Shown: positions 39,111 through 48,988 of the stretch, in pieces
Position numbering within the stretch: the stretch's first letter is position 1
Layout: every line of letters begins with the position of its first letter
DNA from: Aureispira sp050633105
GTDB taxonomy: Bacteria > Bacteroidota > Bacteroidia > Chitinophagales > Saprospiraceae
Assembly (NCBI GenBank): GCA_050633105.1
Contig: JBOEFW010000056.1
Location: forward strand, 34,788 to 98,787
DNA length: 64,000 bases
Direction: 5' to 3'
Position numbers and translations under genes: made by a program
The notes under the pieces: model-generated
The model's input: the letters and a program-made list of their open reading frames with translations, nothing else
The model's database searches: none
What the model was told of the DNA's origin: nothing

Positions 39111-40220
39111 CTATTTACTTTCCTCAAGCAGTACTTTATGAATTTGGTCAGCAGGCATGGTTGTATCCAACACCCATTTGTTATTTATAAAGCGATACGC
39201 ATATAATTGTTCCTTCCATTCTTTGTCTTTTTTAATGGACTGGAAATTAATTTTATAAACAGCTCTTCCATTTTTGTAAAAGCGAACTTGGGCAAATTGA
39301 TCAGGTTCAATTTCAGATACATTTTGTACAAATGGCTCGACGTTATGATTAAAACTACCAGCATAATATTTAATTTTTTGCTGTCGTTCTCCCCAATCAT
39401 TATAGTTCTCCTATTCATATTCATAGAATTGCCAATGGCGGTCACTAGGCGTTTTGGAAAATAAGCGTTGTAGGACAAGAATCTCCTTTCGTTTGATTTG
39501 TTTTTGGAGCATTCCCTGAGGACTGTACTGTTTTAGCTGTCTAGGATTACTTTTTAATTGCAATGTACCATCTGCATAATAGGTTTTTTGATGAAAACCT
39601 TTTCCCCACCGTTTAACTTGTTGAAGTTGTCCATTGGGGTAGAAGGTTTTATAGAGGCGTCTTTTTGTATGATAATCAGATTGGATAACACCATCCTTGT
39701 AGTACTTGATTTGCTGCCAGTATTTTGGTTTAGTAATCGAAATGTTCTCATGCTGTCCATTTTTCTGATAATAGAATACTGTATCAATAGGTTGTCCATC
39801 TTTGAACCGTCCTTCTACTCGTTTCTGCCCGTTGTAATAATAAGTCGTGATCTTGCCTTGTGCTAAACTATCACAGTTGAAGACTTCTGAAAAAGGAGGA
39901 GTACTCACATAGATTGTTGTCTTTAATTGTTTTAAGTAAAAAGTATCTCTATGAATATCTTTTTGGGAGATATGGACAGAAAGTGCTTTTTCTGAAAAAT
40001 CATAAGACAGCTTATAAATACCTTCTTGAGGAACAACCGCCGACTTGAAATCTGTTTCTTCCTCTGAATAATATGCCACAGAATCACGCCATACATACCA
40101 AGAGACTAACTCTTCTTGTTGCGAGCAAGGGTCCATAAAAACGGGCGCATAAATAATTTGCCCTATTAGACAGGAAGAGTAGCTAAGGCATAATCCTATC
40201 AAAAAGTATTTGATCATCAA
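39111..40220 (-). pseudogene. Paralog of the MORN-type gene with an in-frame TAG
   Basis: The frame from the ATG at 40220 to the TAG at 39111-39113 is 370 codons, nearly the length of the neighbouring 374-residue paralog. It is open except for one TAG at 39411-39413, after FYEYE. Beyond it, the same frame continues with paralog-like sequence (FYKNGRAVYKINFQ, YRFINNKWVLDTTMPADQI). A signal peptide is present. So a single nonsense change splits an otherwise intact tandem duplicate, leaving a 269-residue product. A sequencing error is an alternative. Confidence 0.8.
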
Positions 40221-40292
40221 ACTTGTTTTTTTTATTAAAAGGTCAATCCATCAACTCTATTCGTCCAATGCTCGTATTGCTACTAAAAGAGG

Positions 40293-40604
40293 TTAATCGG
40301 TGGCGATCAAACTATCTTGAGCAGGCTCTTCTTTATTCCAATATTCCTTTACTTTGTTCGAAACATTATCAACTAAAGCCGTACTTTTTTCAGCAGCTTT
40401 TGCTTTAATATATTGCTTTAGTTCCGCAATCTCTCCTTGATATTGGGTCTCTATTTTTTCTTTTAATACAGCATACTGTTTTTGGGCTTCTATTTTAGTT
40501 GCTTCTACTTTTTTATCTAAATAATAATTGCTTAGAAAGAAGGAAAAAGTGATTGCTAGTACAAATCCAGTTAATAAGCCTAGTATAAAATCTTTTTTGT
40601 TCAT
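40293..40604 (-). CDS. Small membrane-anchored coiled-coil protein
   Basis: The 103-residue protein has one N-terminal membrane segment (FILGLLTGFVLAITFSFFL) followed by a charged helical part (KKVEATKIEAQKQYAVLKEK), probably coiled coil. This resembles YtxH-like small proteins, but no firm family is recognised. Confidence 0.6.
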   Translation of the reverse strand: MNKKDFILGLLTGFVLAITFSFFLSNYYLDKKVEATKIEAQKQYAVLKEKIETQYQGEIAELKQYIKAKAAEKSTALVDNVSNKVKEYWNKEEPAQDSLIATD

Positions 40605-40725
40605 TAGGATAGCTTTGGTATTAGAATGGTTTTTCTATTGCTAGTTTAGGCCAAAGGGGCACAATGTTTTCCTTTCTCGAATCAAACGATTGAGGTGAGC
40701 GGACAATAGTTTTCATTAGTGTTTT

Positions 40726-41820
40726 TTAGCGTTTTCTTTTCTTAATAATAAAGAAACCACCTAGAGCTAGAAGGAATAAGGAAGCACCATATAGTAAATT
40801 GTTGTTGTGATCTTCTTTATTGATTGTTAGGGGATTATTAGATTTTTTGTTTGCTTCAGAAGAATTGATGTCAGGAACCAGCAGGGAAATGTGCGCTAAG
40901 TTGACCGCAGTTAAGAGTAGAGTATCGTTCGTTAGAATCGCTTCCCAATTGATTTGGTGGCGGGTCTTGTTGTTGTCATCCAATAGACTTTTGTAGCGGA
41001 TGCCTCCAATTTTGATGTGATCCCCTTTTCCCTCTTGTTTGGGGTGCACCTCCGCATATTTTTTTCTTAATTGGAGCATTTTTCTGAGCTGCTCATCAAT
41101 TCTTTTGTCTTTAGAACCATGATGAAATTTGGCAATGCTATACAAGGCTTTAGCAAATTCAATGGAAGTGGTATTGGCATAACAATCGCCTAAATCGATT
41201 AATAAGTTCGCCATAATGGCGTTAAAAGGCGGCGAAAAAGGAAAACGTTCGTGTACTTGAATGTGAATTTGCTCCCCAACCAATGGATCATTTTTCTGCT
41301 CTTCGGTCAATTCTAAAACAGAATGCGTGGTGAGATAATTGGGATCTTTTTGGAGTTGTAATTTTGTTTCCAGAATTTTGACATGCACCCATTCACTGCC
41401 TTGATGTGCCTCAGGGTTTAACTCGATGCCTCTTTTGATGTAAAAAAGCGCTTTAGTAAGGTCGCCATTCAATTCATAAGCGGTTCCTAAATTAGCAGCT
41501 AATTGATATTCCTCTGGATGATGGAGGTATAATTGCTCCAAAATGGCTAAAGCTTCCTTTGTTTTCCCTGCTTTGAGCATTAGAACAGCATAGTTAGACA
41601 ATAACTTATAGTCCTGCTCTTTTGCCAACCTCTTTTCTAGCTTTTGCAGCTTGCGCTCTATCAAGGATAAATTGAAATTGGTATTAAAAGCTCTTTTTAA
41701 TTGTTCTGCATTATCATGTAAATGCCCATTGTGATCTAACGAATAATAAACGTTTAAGCAAGCTTGACTAGTTGTGGCTGCGCTTAGTAAAAGCAAAAGA
41801 CTTAAGAATAAAGACTTCAT
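40726..41820 (-). CDS. TPR protein with C-terminal membrane anchor
   Basis: The 364-residue protein has a signal peptide, TPR-like repeats at about residues 70-150 (NYAVLMLKAGKTKEALAILE, NLGTAYELNGDLTKALFYIK), a helical middle part, and a C-terminal membrane segment followed by KKRKR. It is probably anchored in the inner membrane with the TPRs in the periplasm. The partner is unknown. Confidence 0.75.
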   Translation of the reverse strand: MKSLFLSLLLLLSAATTSQACLNVYYSLDHNGHLHDNAEQLKRAFNTNFNLSLIERKLQKLEKRLAKEQDYKLLSNYAVLMLKAGKTKEALAILEQLYLHHPEEYQLAANLGTAYELNGDLTKALFYIKRGIELNPEAHQGSEWVHVKILETKLQLQKDPNYLTTHSVLELTEEQKNDPLVGEQIHIQVHERFPFSPPFNAIMANLLIDLGDCYANTTSIEFAKALYSIAKFHHGSKDKRIDEQLRKMLQLRKKYAEVHPKQEGKGDHIKIGGIRYKSLLDDNNKTRHQINWEAILTNDTLLLTAVNLAHISLLVPDINSSEANKKSNNPLTINKEDHNNNLLYGASLFLLALGGFFIIKKRKR

Positions 41821-42445
41821 ATATCGGTGGTTTAGGGGAGGCGGTCATCTTAGAATTGATTAATAACCCGTCTCAATAATTCAAAAAAATGCTGAGAAGT
41901 TCCATCTATAGAATGTTTGGCTCAGAAAGAAGAAGATGTAATTTTGCTTTGAAGGGGGACGCCTGCACCAAGTAGACCAAATCGGAAAATTAGCTAGTCT
42001 ACATTCTTATTTTCTTAGAAAATACTTTAAACAACTTTAAACAACTTTAAGGTTGTCTATTAGCCTATACCCAAAGCAGTAAGGTGGTTAGCTTTATATT
42101 TATAATACTACTCAACTTTGATCTTTAGACTTCCTATAAGCGGGAAAGGAGTAAGAAAGGAGGTTGCTCAGAATAGTTTTTGTCATGAGGTATTGGATTA
42201 GTAAGTTTAGTCCTTTTTAGAAAGGAGGATGGTTGATACAAGTATACAAAAAAATAAGGAAACAGAAATTAGTGCCCTTAATGCAAGCTTTTCGACCATA
42301 AAAGCGGTCCATCTCTCTACTTTTTAAGAAAACCCTGCCTAATTCTTAAGCAATAGCCATATATTGAAGCTCAGCGGTAGAGTCTATCCAGTAGGCTATT
42401 TTTGCTGTTTAATACATCGTATAAGAATAGTTTATAAGGTTTTTT
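41821..42445. other. Long intergenic region
   Basis: This 625-base gap lies between divergent genes. It has an AACTTTAAAC direct repeat around 42024-42052 and AT-rich stretches that may hold promoters for both sides. I see no ORF with coding character and no structured RNA I can support. Confidence 0.5.
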
Positions 42446-43897
42446 ATGAGAAAATTTCAACACAACCTCCTACTTTTAGTCCTTTTATTGTTTGCAGTAG
42501 GGCAAACAGAAGCACAAGTGGGTATTAATATTTTGCAGCCAGATAGCTCTGCTATATTACACCTAGAATCCACTGATCGCGGATTTTTACCCCCACGAAT
42601 GAGTACTGCCCAGCGGGATAACATTAACCAGCCCAAACCTGGATTGACGATTTTTAACACCCAAGACAGTACCTTACAATATTATACAGGCCGTTGTTGG
42701 TTGCCTGTATGGCAGGAGGATTGTGATGCTTGTTTGTTTGATTTTTCAATAGAACAGCAAACGGGAAATATTGATCGTATTGTTTCTAACAGCGATTCTA
42801 CTCGTTTATTTGTAGCACAAACCAATGGCAGCGCCTCCATTGGCTTGTACGTCATTGCAAATTTACCAGCAGGCATACAAGTGCAAATTGACCAACCAGT
42901 AGTACAAGGAACAGATACTGTACAATTAAAAGTAACGGCAGATATTTTTGCGCCCCCAGGAACTTATCCTATTGTTGTGCAGGCGGCCTGTGATGGGGAG
43001 ATTCAGAGTCAAGTTTATGTGATTACAATTGATCCTTGTATCGAAATAGACCTTTTGGCGCCTACCGTGAATTATGATTTACAAGCAATTAATAACTTAC
43101 CTACTTCTACGCCTATTTGTGTGGTCTTACGGGTGCCACCAGGCTTAAATATGACAAATGATACTTCAGGAGCACCTGTTTATACCTCTGGTAATTTACA
43201 TCCACAATCACGTGTTGGGATCAACAACCAAGGATTTCTCTTTGCACAAGGAGGAAAAGGTGGTGTTGGAGCAGGCCTAAGCGGTGGTGGCGGTGGTCAA
43301 GGAGAGAATGGCACACCTGCTATGGTTTTAACGACCCATACCCACTTATTGAACAGCGGCCGCATTTATGGCGGTGGTGGTGGTGGTGGTTCTGTTGGTT
43401 TTTTAACAAGCATCAATATCCCCGCTCCGATTAATACCTCAATCAACCTAGGATTAGGTGCTGGTGGTGGTGGTGGTGCCCAATTAGGGGAAGGTGGTAA
43501 CTTAGGCAGTGGCTTTGGTTATTACAGTGCAGGAAATGATGCCACAGGTGGTTTTTTAGCCCAAGCTGGTTCTGGTGGTGTATTAACAACACCCATTAAC
43601 TTTTCTATTGTATTTGCACAAGCAACAATTACACCTGCTGTCTTTGGTGGGAATGGAGGCGATTATGGTTTGCCTGGACAAGCGGGAAGTTTGTTTTTTA
43701 ATCTGACCGTAACGGCTACGGTTCCTATCTTGGGAACGATAACAGTACTCAATCAGAACTTTCCTAATCCACCGATTAGTACTTTTCCCGCAGGAGGAAC
43801 GGCAGGCAACGCGATTAAACACAATGGTAATACGCTCCTTGGAATAATTGATGGGAATTATCAAACAACAAATATTAGAGGACAAGTAGGCAATTAA
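42446..43897 (+). CDS. Secreted glycine-rich adhesin-like protein
   Basis: The 483-residue protein has a signal peptide ending TEAQ, then a segment common at the start of Bacteroidota fibre-like proteins (ESTDRGFLPPRMSTAQRDNI, GLTIFNTQDSTLQYYTG). A beta-rich middle follows. The C-terminal ~220 residues have poly-glycine loops between hydrophobic strands (LLNSGRIYGGGGGGGS, LGLGAGGGGGAQLG). This recalls the glycine-rich receptor-binding domains of phage tail-fibre adhesins such as T-even Gp38, where glycine loops set host specificity. The similarity is by pattern only. The protein is probably surface-exposed. Confidence 0.7.
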   Translation: MRKFQHNLLLLVLLLFAVGQTEAQVGINILQPDSSAILHLESTDRGFLPPRMSTAQRDNINQPKPGLTIFNTQDSTLQYYTGRCWLPVWQEDCDACLFDFSIEQQTGNIDRIVSNSDSTRLFVAQTNGSASIGLYVIANLPAGIQVQIDQPVVQGTDTVQLKVTADIFAPPGTYPIVVQAACDGEIQSQVYVITIDPCIEIDLLAPTVNYDLQAINNLPTSTPICVVLRVPPGLNMTNDTSGAPVYTSGNLHPQSRVGINNQGFLFAQGGKGGVGAGLSGGGGGQGENGTPAMVLTTHTHLLNSGRIYGGGGGGGSVGFLTSINIPAPINTSINLGLGAGGGGGAQLGEGGNLGSGFGYYSAGNDATGGFLAQAGSGGVLTTPINFSIVFAQATITPAVFGGNGGDYGLPGQAGSLFFNLTVTATVPILGTITVLNQNFPNPPISTFPAGGTAGNAIKHNGNTLLGIIDGNYQTTNIRGQVGN

Positions 43898-44017
43898 TTA
43901 CTAGAAAGAGCGTTTTTGTAAAAAAGTGACCGTGTAGGGAACCTTTATTAATAAAGTGTTAACGATTTCCTAAGTTGGCAAATTCTTTGCACAGATATAC
44001 TTACTACCACTTTATAC

Positions 44018-44062
44018 CACACACACACACACACACANNAAAAAACACACACACACACACAC
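44018..44062 (+). repeat. CA dinucleotide repeat interrupted by NN
   Basis: About 45 bases of alternating C and A, with an A-rich interruption and two N (44038-44039), end 11 bases before a start codon. The N may mark slippage trouble in sequencing or assembly. Confidence 0.85.
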
Positions 44063-44073
44063 AAATTTATAGC

Positions 44074-44664
44074 ATGATAAAGTATTTATTATTTTACCTG
44101 CTTGTACTTGGATGTACAAGCTTGAACGCTCAGTCATTTGAGGGAATTATCGAAACACACCAGACGACAGGAGATGGCGTTGAATATGATTTGATTTGGT
44201 ACATCAAGGGGGATAACATCGCTTATGAAATGAAGAGCAGTAGCCAAGAACGAATGCGTTTTGTACCACAACTCGCTTCCAATTCTATATTAATGGTTAC
44301 AGGAGATAATAAGACAAGTATTCCTTTGAGTGATATTGAGAGCCCTACTAACTTTTCTATGGAAGGCGCAACGCTGAGTGGAAAGGGGAGAGGAACCTGC
44401 GAAGATTTTAAATCTGTTGAACAATGGCAGTTATCAACCCATGATGTGGTTGCTATGGTAGAAGTGACAACAGATGTTTCTATTAATTTGTCAAAATACA
44501 AGGAATTTTTCAAAGCCCATCACGGTTTGTGTGCTTTAGCAGCTTCTGGAAAAGCTGGATTTCCACTGAACAGTACAGTTAAAGATAAAACAGGTAAGGT
44601 CTTGTGCAAAACAACGGTTACTAAAGTGACAAGAACAGCTTTAGCAGATTCTTATTTTAACTAA
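44074..44664 (+). CDS. Secreted DUF4412-like protein
   Basis: The ATG at 44074 is preferred because a signal peptide (MIKYLLFYLLVLGC..LNAQ) follows directly; a longer frame would run through the CA repeat. The 196-residue product begins its mature part with SFEGIIETHQTTGDGVEYDL and WYIKGDNIAYEM, as in DUF4412-like periplasmic proteins of Bacteroidota, whose function is unknown. A terminator follows. Confidence 0.7.
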   Translation: MIKYLLFYLLVLGCTSLNAQSFEGIIETHQTTGDGVEYDLIWYIKGDNIAYEMKSSSQERMRFVPQLASNSILMVTGDNKTSIPLSDIESPTNFSMEGATLSGKGRGTCEDFKSVEQWQLSTHDVVAMVEVTTDVSINLSKYKEFFKAHHGLCALAASGKAGFPLNSTVKDKTGKVLCKTTVTKVTRTALADSYFN

Positions 44665-44711
44665 GACCATAAAAAATACAAAATGATCCTTTAATGGATC
44701 TAACAATAAAG

Positions 44712-44742
44712 AAACCTGCCTCCACAAGAGGTAGGTTTTTTT
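44712..44742 (+). terminator. Rho-independent terminator
   Basis: AACCTGCCTC pairs with GAGGTAGGTT (one G-U) around a 5-nt loop and is followed by a T run to 44742. It lies about 50 bp past the DUF4412-like gene. Confidence 0.85.
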
Positions 44743-44959
44743 GTAGGATAGCAGGAAGTGTTGAACCCCTTGAAGCATAGAGTGCCAACAATGGAAAATC
44801 CAACCTAAAAAATTAAGATAGTTATTTGCTAAACCCGTCAATTTGTGTAATTTTAGCCCGCTTGTCATCATTTGACAAGGGAGGACACCTTCTTGAGATA
44901 CACGAACTCATCTTATAACAAAAGAGCTGTTCTTCTCATTCACCTAATCCGACTACAAC

Positions 44960-46303
44960 ATGTCAACAGCAGTCATTCTTACCTTTATTATTGGTTACTT
45001 GGCCATTGTGTTTGAACATCCACTTAAATTAGATAAAACAGTTCCTGCGCTCATCATGGCGGCTGTTTGTTGGGCTTTTGTTTCTTTGGGGCATGTTGAT
45101 TTGCCTGTAGGGCATGTTATGCATCCTGAACCAGGCGAAGAGCATGATTATGTCAAGCATATGTTATCGCCGATTCTATTGCACCATATTGGTAAAACCG
45201 CAGAGATTTTGATCTTTTTGATTGGTGCGATGACTATTGTAGAGTTGATTGACCTACACAAAGGATTTTCAGCAATTACCGATCGCATCAAGACAACTAA
45301 GAAGTCAACAATGTTGTGGTTAATTACGCCTTTGGCCTTTTTCCTTTCTGCTACCTTGGATAACTTGGCTTGTACGATTGTATTGGTGTCGTTATTGCGT
45401 AAACTGGTTCCTGTCAAAGAAGAGCGTATCTACTTTGTAGGTCTAGCAGTGATTGCAGCGAATGCAGGAGGTGCTTGGTCTCCAATTGGAGATGTAACGA
45501 CCACCATGTTGTGGATTAACAACAAAGTAAGTACACTCGGTTTGATTGTTAATATCTTATTGCCCTCTGTCGTTTGTGCCATATTGCCTACTTTTGTAAT
45601 GACGCGTATGTCTTACATGAAAGGAAACATTACGATTCCACCAGAATCAGTTGTTTCCGATGGAAAAAACACCAAAGTAAAAGGAGGAACAATTATGCTG
45701 ATCGCTGGTTTATCAGGGTTGGTTTTTGTACCTGTTTTTAAAGTAATGACCCACTTGCCTCCTTATGTAGGAATGATGTTATCCTTGGGTTTAGTTTGGA
45801 TGATTTCTGAATACCTACACCCAGACGAAGAAGATTTTGAAGAAAAACACCACTATTCTGCCCACAATGCCTTGTCGCGTATTGAGATGTCTAGTATCTT
45901 ATTCTTTCTAGGAATTTTATTAGCAGTAGCAGCCTTAGAATCAATGGGTACCTTAAAAGCGTTGGCTGATGTCATGCAAGAGAGCATTCCTAATCAAGAT
46001 ATTGTAATCATGGTATTAGGATTGGGTTCTGCTTTGATTGACAACGTACCCTTGGTAGCGGCAGCTATGGGGATGTATGATATAGATCCTGATGGAAAAC
46101 TATGGCACTTCTTAGCGTATTCTGCTGGAACAGGAGGATCGATGTTAATCATTGGTTCAGCAGCAGGTGTAGCGGCTATGGGACTAGAGAAGATCGACTT
46201 TATGTGGTATGTGAAACATATTGCATGGTTGGCGCTAGTTGGTTTCTTTGCAGGAGCCGCTGTTTTCTTATTGATGTATGATTTTACTTCTGGTTTAGTT
46301 TAA
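44960..46303 (+). CDS. nhaD: Na+/H+ antiporter, NhaD family
   Basis: The 447-residue membrane protein has about 12 hydrophobic spans and NhaD family features: an early HPLKLDKTVPALIMAA, then FFLSATLDNLACTIVLVSLL, ANAGGAWSPIGDVTTTMLW, and late GLGSALIDNVPLVAAAMGMY with AYSAGTGGSMLIIGSAAGVA. It exchanges sodium or lithium for protons across the inner membrane, which suits a salt-exposed organism. The ruvX gene starts 9 bp after its stop. Confidence 0.92.
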   Translation: MSTAVILTFIIGYLAIVFEHPLKLDKTVPALIMAAVCWAFVSLGHVDLPVGHVMHPEPGEEHDYVKHMLSPILLHHIGKTAEILIFLIGAMTIVELIDLHKGFSAITDRIKTTKKSTMLWLITPLAFFLSATLDNLACTIVLVSLLRKLVPVKEERIYFVGLAVIAANAGGAWSPIGDVTTTMLWINNKVSTLGLIVNILLPSVVCAILPTFVMTRMSYMKGNITIPPESVVSDGKNTKVKGGTIMLIAGLSGLVFVPVFKVMTHLPPYVGMMLSLGLVWMISEYLHPDEEDFEEKHHYSAHNALSRIEMSSILFFLGILLAVAALESMGTLKALADVMQESIPNQDIVIMVLGLGSALIDNVPLVAAAMGMYDIDPDGKLWHFLAYSAGTGGSMLIIGSAAGVAAMGLEKIDFMWYVKHIAWLALVGFFAGAAVFLLMYDFTSGLV

Positions 46304-46312
46304 TACAAATAG

Positions 46313-46723
46313 ATGGCTAGATTAATGGCAGTAGATTACGGTATAAAACGCGTGGGGTTGGCAGTGTCCGACCCCTTGCAGATTATTGCTACCCCATTAG
46401 AGACCGTTTCTACGATGGAGCTAATGGATTATCTGACTACCTACCTCCAACAAGAGGAAGTAGATTGTTTGATCGTTGGAAAACCAACTCATAAAGATGG
46501 CACTCCAACGCCTTTAGAAGGACATATCAAGGGCTTTATTAAGCGTTTTCGCAAAGCCCATCCCCAAGTTAACATTGAACGTCAAGATGAAGCCTATACT
46601 TCTATGATGGCAGAGGAAGTACTTAGGCAAACCATAAAAAAAAGAAAAGATAGACAAGACAAAGGGTTAATAGACCAAATGAGCGCCTGTATTATTTTGC
46701 GGGAGTACATGGGAATCTACTAG
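46313..46723 (+). CDS. ruvX: RuvX/YqgF family Holliday junction resolvase-like protein
   Basis: The 136-residue protein has an RNase H-like fold: MAVDYGIKRVGLAVSDP with Asp8, VDCLIVGKPTHKDGTPTP, QDEAYTSMMAEE and KGLIDQMSACIILREY. These cover the expected acidic residues. The family acts in 16S rRNA 5' maturation and possibly in junction resolution. It is translationally close to nhaD (9 bp). Confidence 0.93.
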   Translation: MARLMAVDYGIKRVGLAVSDPLQIIATPLETVSTMELMDYLTTYLQQEEVDCLIVGKPTHKDGTPTPLEGHIKGFIKRFRKAHPQVNIERQDEAYTSMMAEEVLRQTIKKRKDRQDKGLIDQMSACIILREYMGIY

Positions 46724-46931
46724 TGTAGTCTTTAAACATTTCTTAAAGAGGGAAGCGGGGTTGGTCAGACAACAATTCTGCTGTATTTTGTTGTTTAAGA
46801 AGAACTAACCTAAGTGTTATAGATGAGGTAGTACTTTTTATTCGATCTTTTAATCTCCTTTCAATGCAGTTGTTTAGGAAAGAGGCTCTAAATAGACAAT
46901 TCTCCAACAACTACAATATCAATACAACTAC

Positions 46932-48965
46932 ATGAGTTTTGTATATCCTTGGTTTTTGTGGGCACTACTGGCATTAGCCATTCCCATCATCATACATCTG
47001 TTTCACTTTAGACGGTTCAAAACGGTTTATTTTACCAATGTTCAGTTTTTAAAGGAAGTAAAAGAACAAACCTCTGCACGGGCGAAAGTTAAGCACTTAT
47101 TGGTCTTGTTGGCGCGTCTATTGGCTGTAGCTGCCCTAGTATTTGCTTTTGCCATGCCTTATTTGCCCAGTGAGAATGGCGCGATCAAAGCAGGCAACAA
47201 GGATGTGAGTATCTTTTTTGATAATTCCTTTAGTATGGCGGCTGAAAGCGAGGATGTCCGCTTATTAGAGAAAGCTAGAACCCGCATCGAGGAAATCATT
47301 ACGGCCTACAGTATTGATGACCGTATTCAACTCCTAACCGCAGATTTTGAGGGAAGAGACCAACGTTTACTCAGCAAGGAAGATGCCTTGACACGCCTCA
47401 ATGAAATTAACATTACCTACAAAGTTCGGAATTTATCCAAAGTATTGGCCCGCCAAAAACAAGCTGTTTTAGGTGGAAATAATACGAATAAGGAAGTCTA
47501 TATGGTCTCTGATTTTCAAAAAAATATTACAGATCTAGAAACCTATGGAGACACAGCCGTACAGGTTAATTTAGTGCCGTTGCAATCGGTGCAGAGTCAG
47601 AATGTAGCAATAGATTCTGCCTGGTTTCAATCCCCTGTCCAAAGCTTGAATCAACCCAATCCAATGGTGGTTAAAGTACGCAATTGGAGTGATCGAGAAA
47701 TTCCGAATGTGCGCATGAGTTTGGAAATTGGAAACCAGACTCGCCCTGTAGGAACCCTGACAATTCCTGCGGAAACCTCTGTTTATGACACCATTGATGT
47801 CCCTGTTTTAAAAACAGGTTGGTACGAGGCGAAGTTGAGCATTACAGATTTTCCTATTGAGTTTGATAATGATTATTACTTTACCTTCAATGTAGAGGAG
47901 CAAGTTGATATTCTGCAAGTACATGGGGCAGAAGCCAATCGTTTTATTACAGCGACTTTTAGAGACAACGAATATTTTAAAGCAACAACTCAAAGTGCTG
48001 GCCAATTGAACTACAGCGAGTTTTCTAAGTACGATCTTATTATTTTAGATGGTCTACGAGCGATTCCTTCGGGCTTGATTTCAGAGTTGTATAATTATGC
48101 TGAGAATGGCGGAAATGTAGTTGTTTTCCCCAATGCCGAAGCCAATTTGCAGGATTATGGCAGTTTAACCCGCCAATTTAATGCGAATACTTATCGTGCC
48201 TTAGAGCGTCGTGAGCGCAAGGTTTCTTTTGTGAATTTTGAAGAATTCATCTTTAATGATGTTTTTGAAGAGCGTAGAAGTAACTTGAAATTGCCTACTA
48301 GTCAAGCGAATTTTAAATTGGCAAAACGTGCTAGTGCAGGGGAGGAAGTTATTTTGCGGTATAGAGATGGCGGAACATTCGTAGGAAAATACCGTACAGG
48401 GAAAGGACACTTGTTTTTAACCGCTGCGCCCTTGGATTTGGACTATTCAGATTTTGTACAGAATGGGGAAATCTTCGTTCCTATGCTCTACAAAATGGCC
48501 TTATCCGCTACCGCAAACAATAAAGTCGGCTATGTTATTGGCCGCGATGAAGTGCTGGAAACAGACAATCGCGCGACCAGTGCCGAAATGGTGTATAAAA
48601 TGAAAGGAAGCCGAGGCGAATTTATCCCAGAACAACGTGTTATGGGAAGTCGAGTTGTTCTTGGTCTTAATAATCAAATTACAACCGCAGGTTTTTATGA
48701 TTTATACCTTAAGCCAGAAGAAGCGTTAGATAAATATGGGTTTAATTATGATCGTAAAGAATCTTTCTTAGCCTTTTATGATGAAGAAGAGTTAGCTGCT
48801 TTGGTGGGTAATAAGGTCAATATTATTGAAGGAAATGATAGCGCAATTTTTGCAGAAATAATTAGTACACAGAATCAAGGCACACCATTATGGAAGTATT
48901 GCTTGATAGCGGTGTTGCTATTCTTAGCAATAGAAACCGCTTTATTGCGCCTCTGGAAAGTTTAA
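46932..48965 (+). CDS. BatA N-terminal domain / vWA-like membrane protein
   Basis: The 677-residue protein starts with the aerotolerance-regulator (BatA) N-terminal domain: FVYPWFLWALLALAIPIIIH, LFHFRRFKTVYFTNVQFLKE, and a second membrane span near 60-77. A vWA-like domain follows with MIDAS-type DNSFS, a glutamine-amidotransferase-like region near the middle, and a C-terminal membrane span (CLIAVLLFLAIETALL). Such proteins are universal in Bacteroidota; their role is unknown, possibly in the cell envelope. The elaA-like gene follows by 23 bp. Confidence 0.88.
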   Translation: MSFVYPWFLWALLALAIPIIIHLFHFRRFKTVYFTNVQFLKEVKEQTSARAKVKHLLVLLARLLAVAALVFAFAMPYLPSENGAIKAGNKDVSIFFDNSFSMAAESEDVRLLEKARTRIEEIITAYSIDDRIQLLTADFEGRDQRLLSKEDALTRLNEINITYKVRNLSKVLARQKQAVLGGNNTNKEVYMVSDFQKNITDLETYGDTAVQVNLVPLQSVQSQNVAIDSAWFQSPVQSLNQPNPMVVKVRNWSDREIPNVRMSLEIGNQTRPVGTLTIPAETSVYDTIDVPVLKTGWYEAKLSITDFPIEFDNDYYFTFNVEEQVDILQVHGAEANRFITATFRDNEYFKATTQSAGQLNYSEFSKYDLIILDGLRAIPSGLISELYNYAENGGNVVVFPNAEANLQDYGSLTRQFNANTYRALERRERKVSFVNFEEFIFNDVFEERRSNLKLPTSQANFKLAKRASAGEEVILRYRDGGTFVGKYRTGKGHLFLTAAPLDLDYSDFVQNGEIFVPMLYKMALSATANNKVGYVIGRDEVLETDNRATSAEMVYKMKGSRGEFIPEQRVMGSRVVLGLNNQITTAGFYDLYLKPEEALDKYGFNYDRKESFLAFYDEEELAALVGNKVNIIEGNDSAIFAEIISTQNQGTPLWKYCLIAVLLFLAIETALLRLWKV

Positions 48966-48988
48966 TACTACCTTAAAAGAAATACCAC

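Noticed and set aside
37913..40220. YwqK-type toxin-antitoxin pair
   Set aside because: Both proteins are exported paralogs with MORN-type repeats and no toxin gene is adjacent; the antitoxin label is only an annotation habit.
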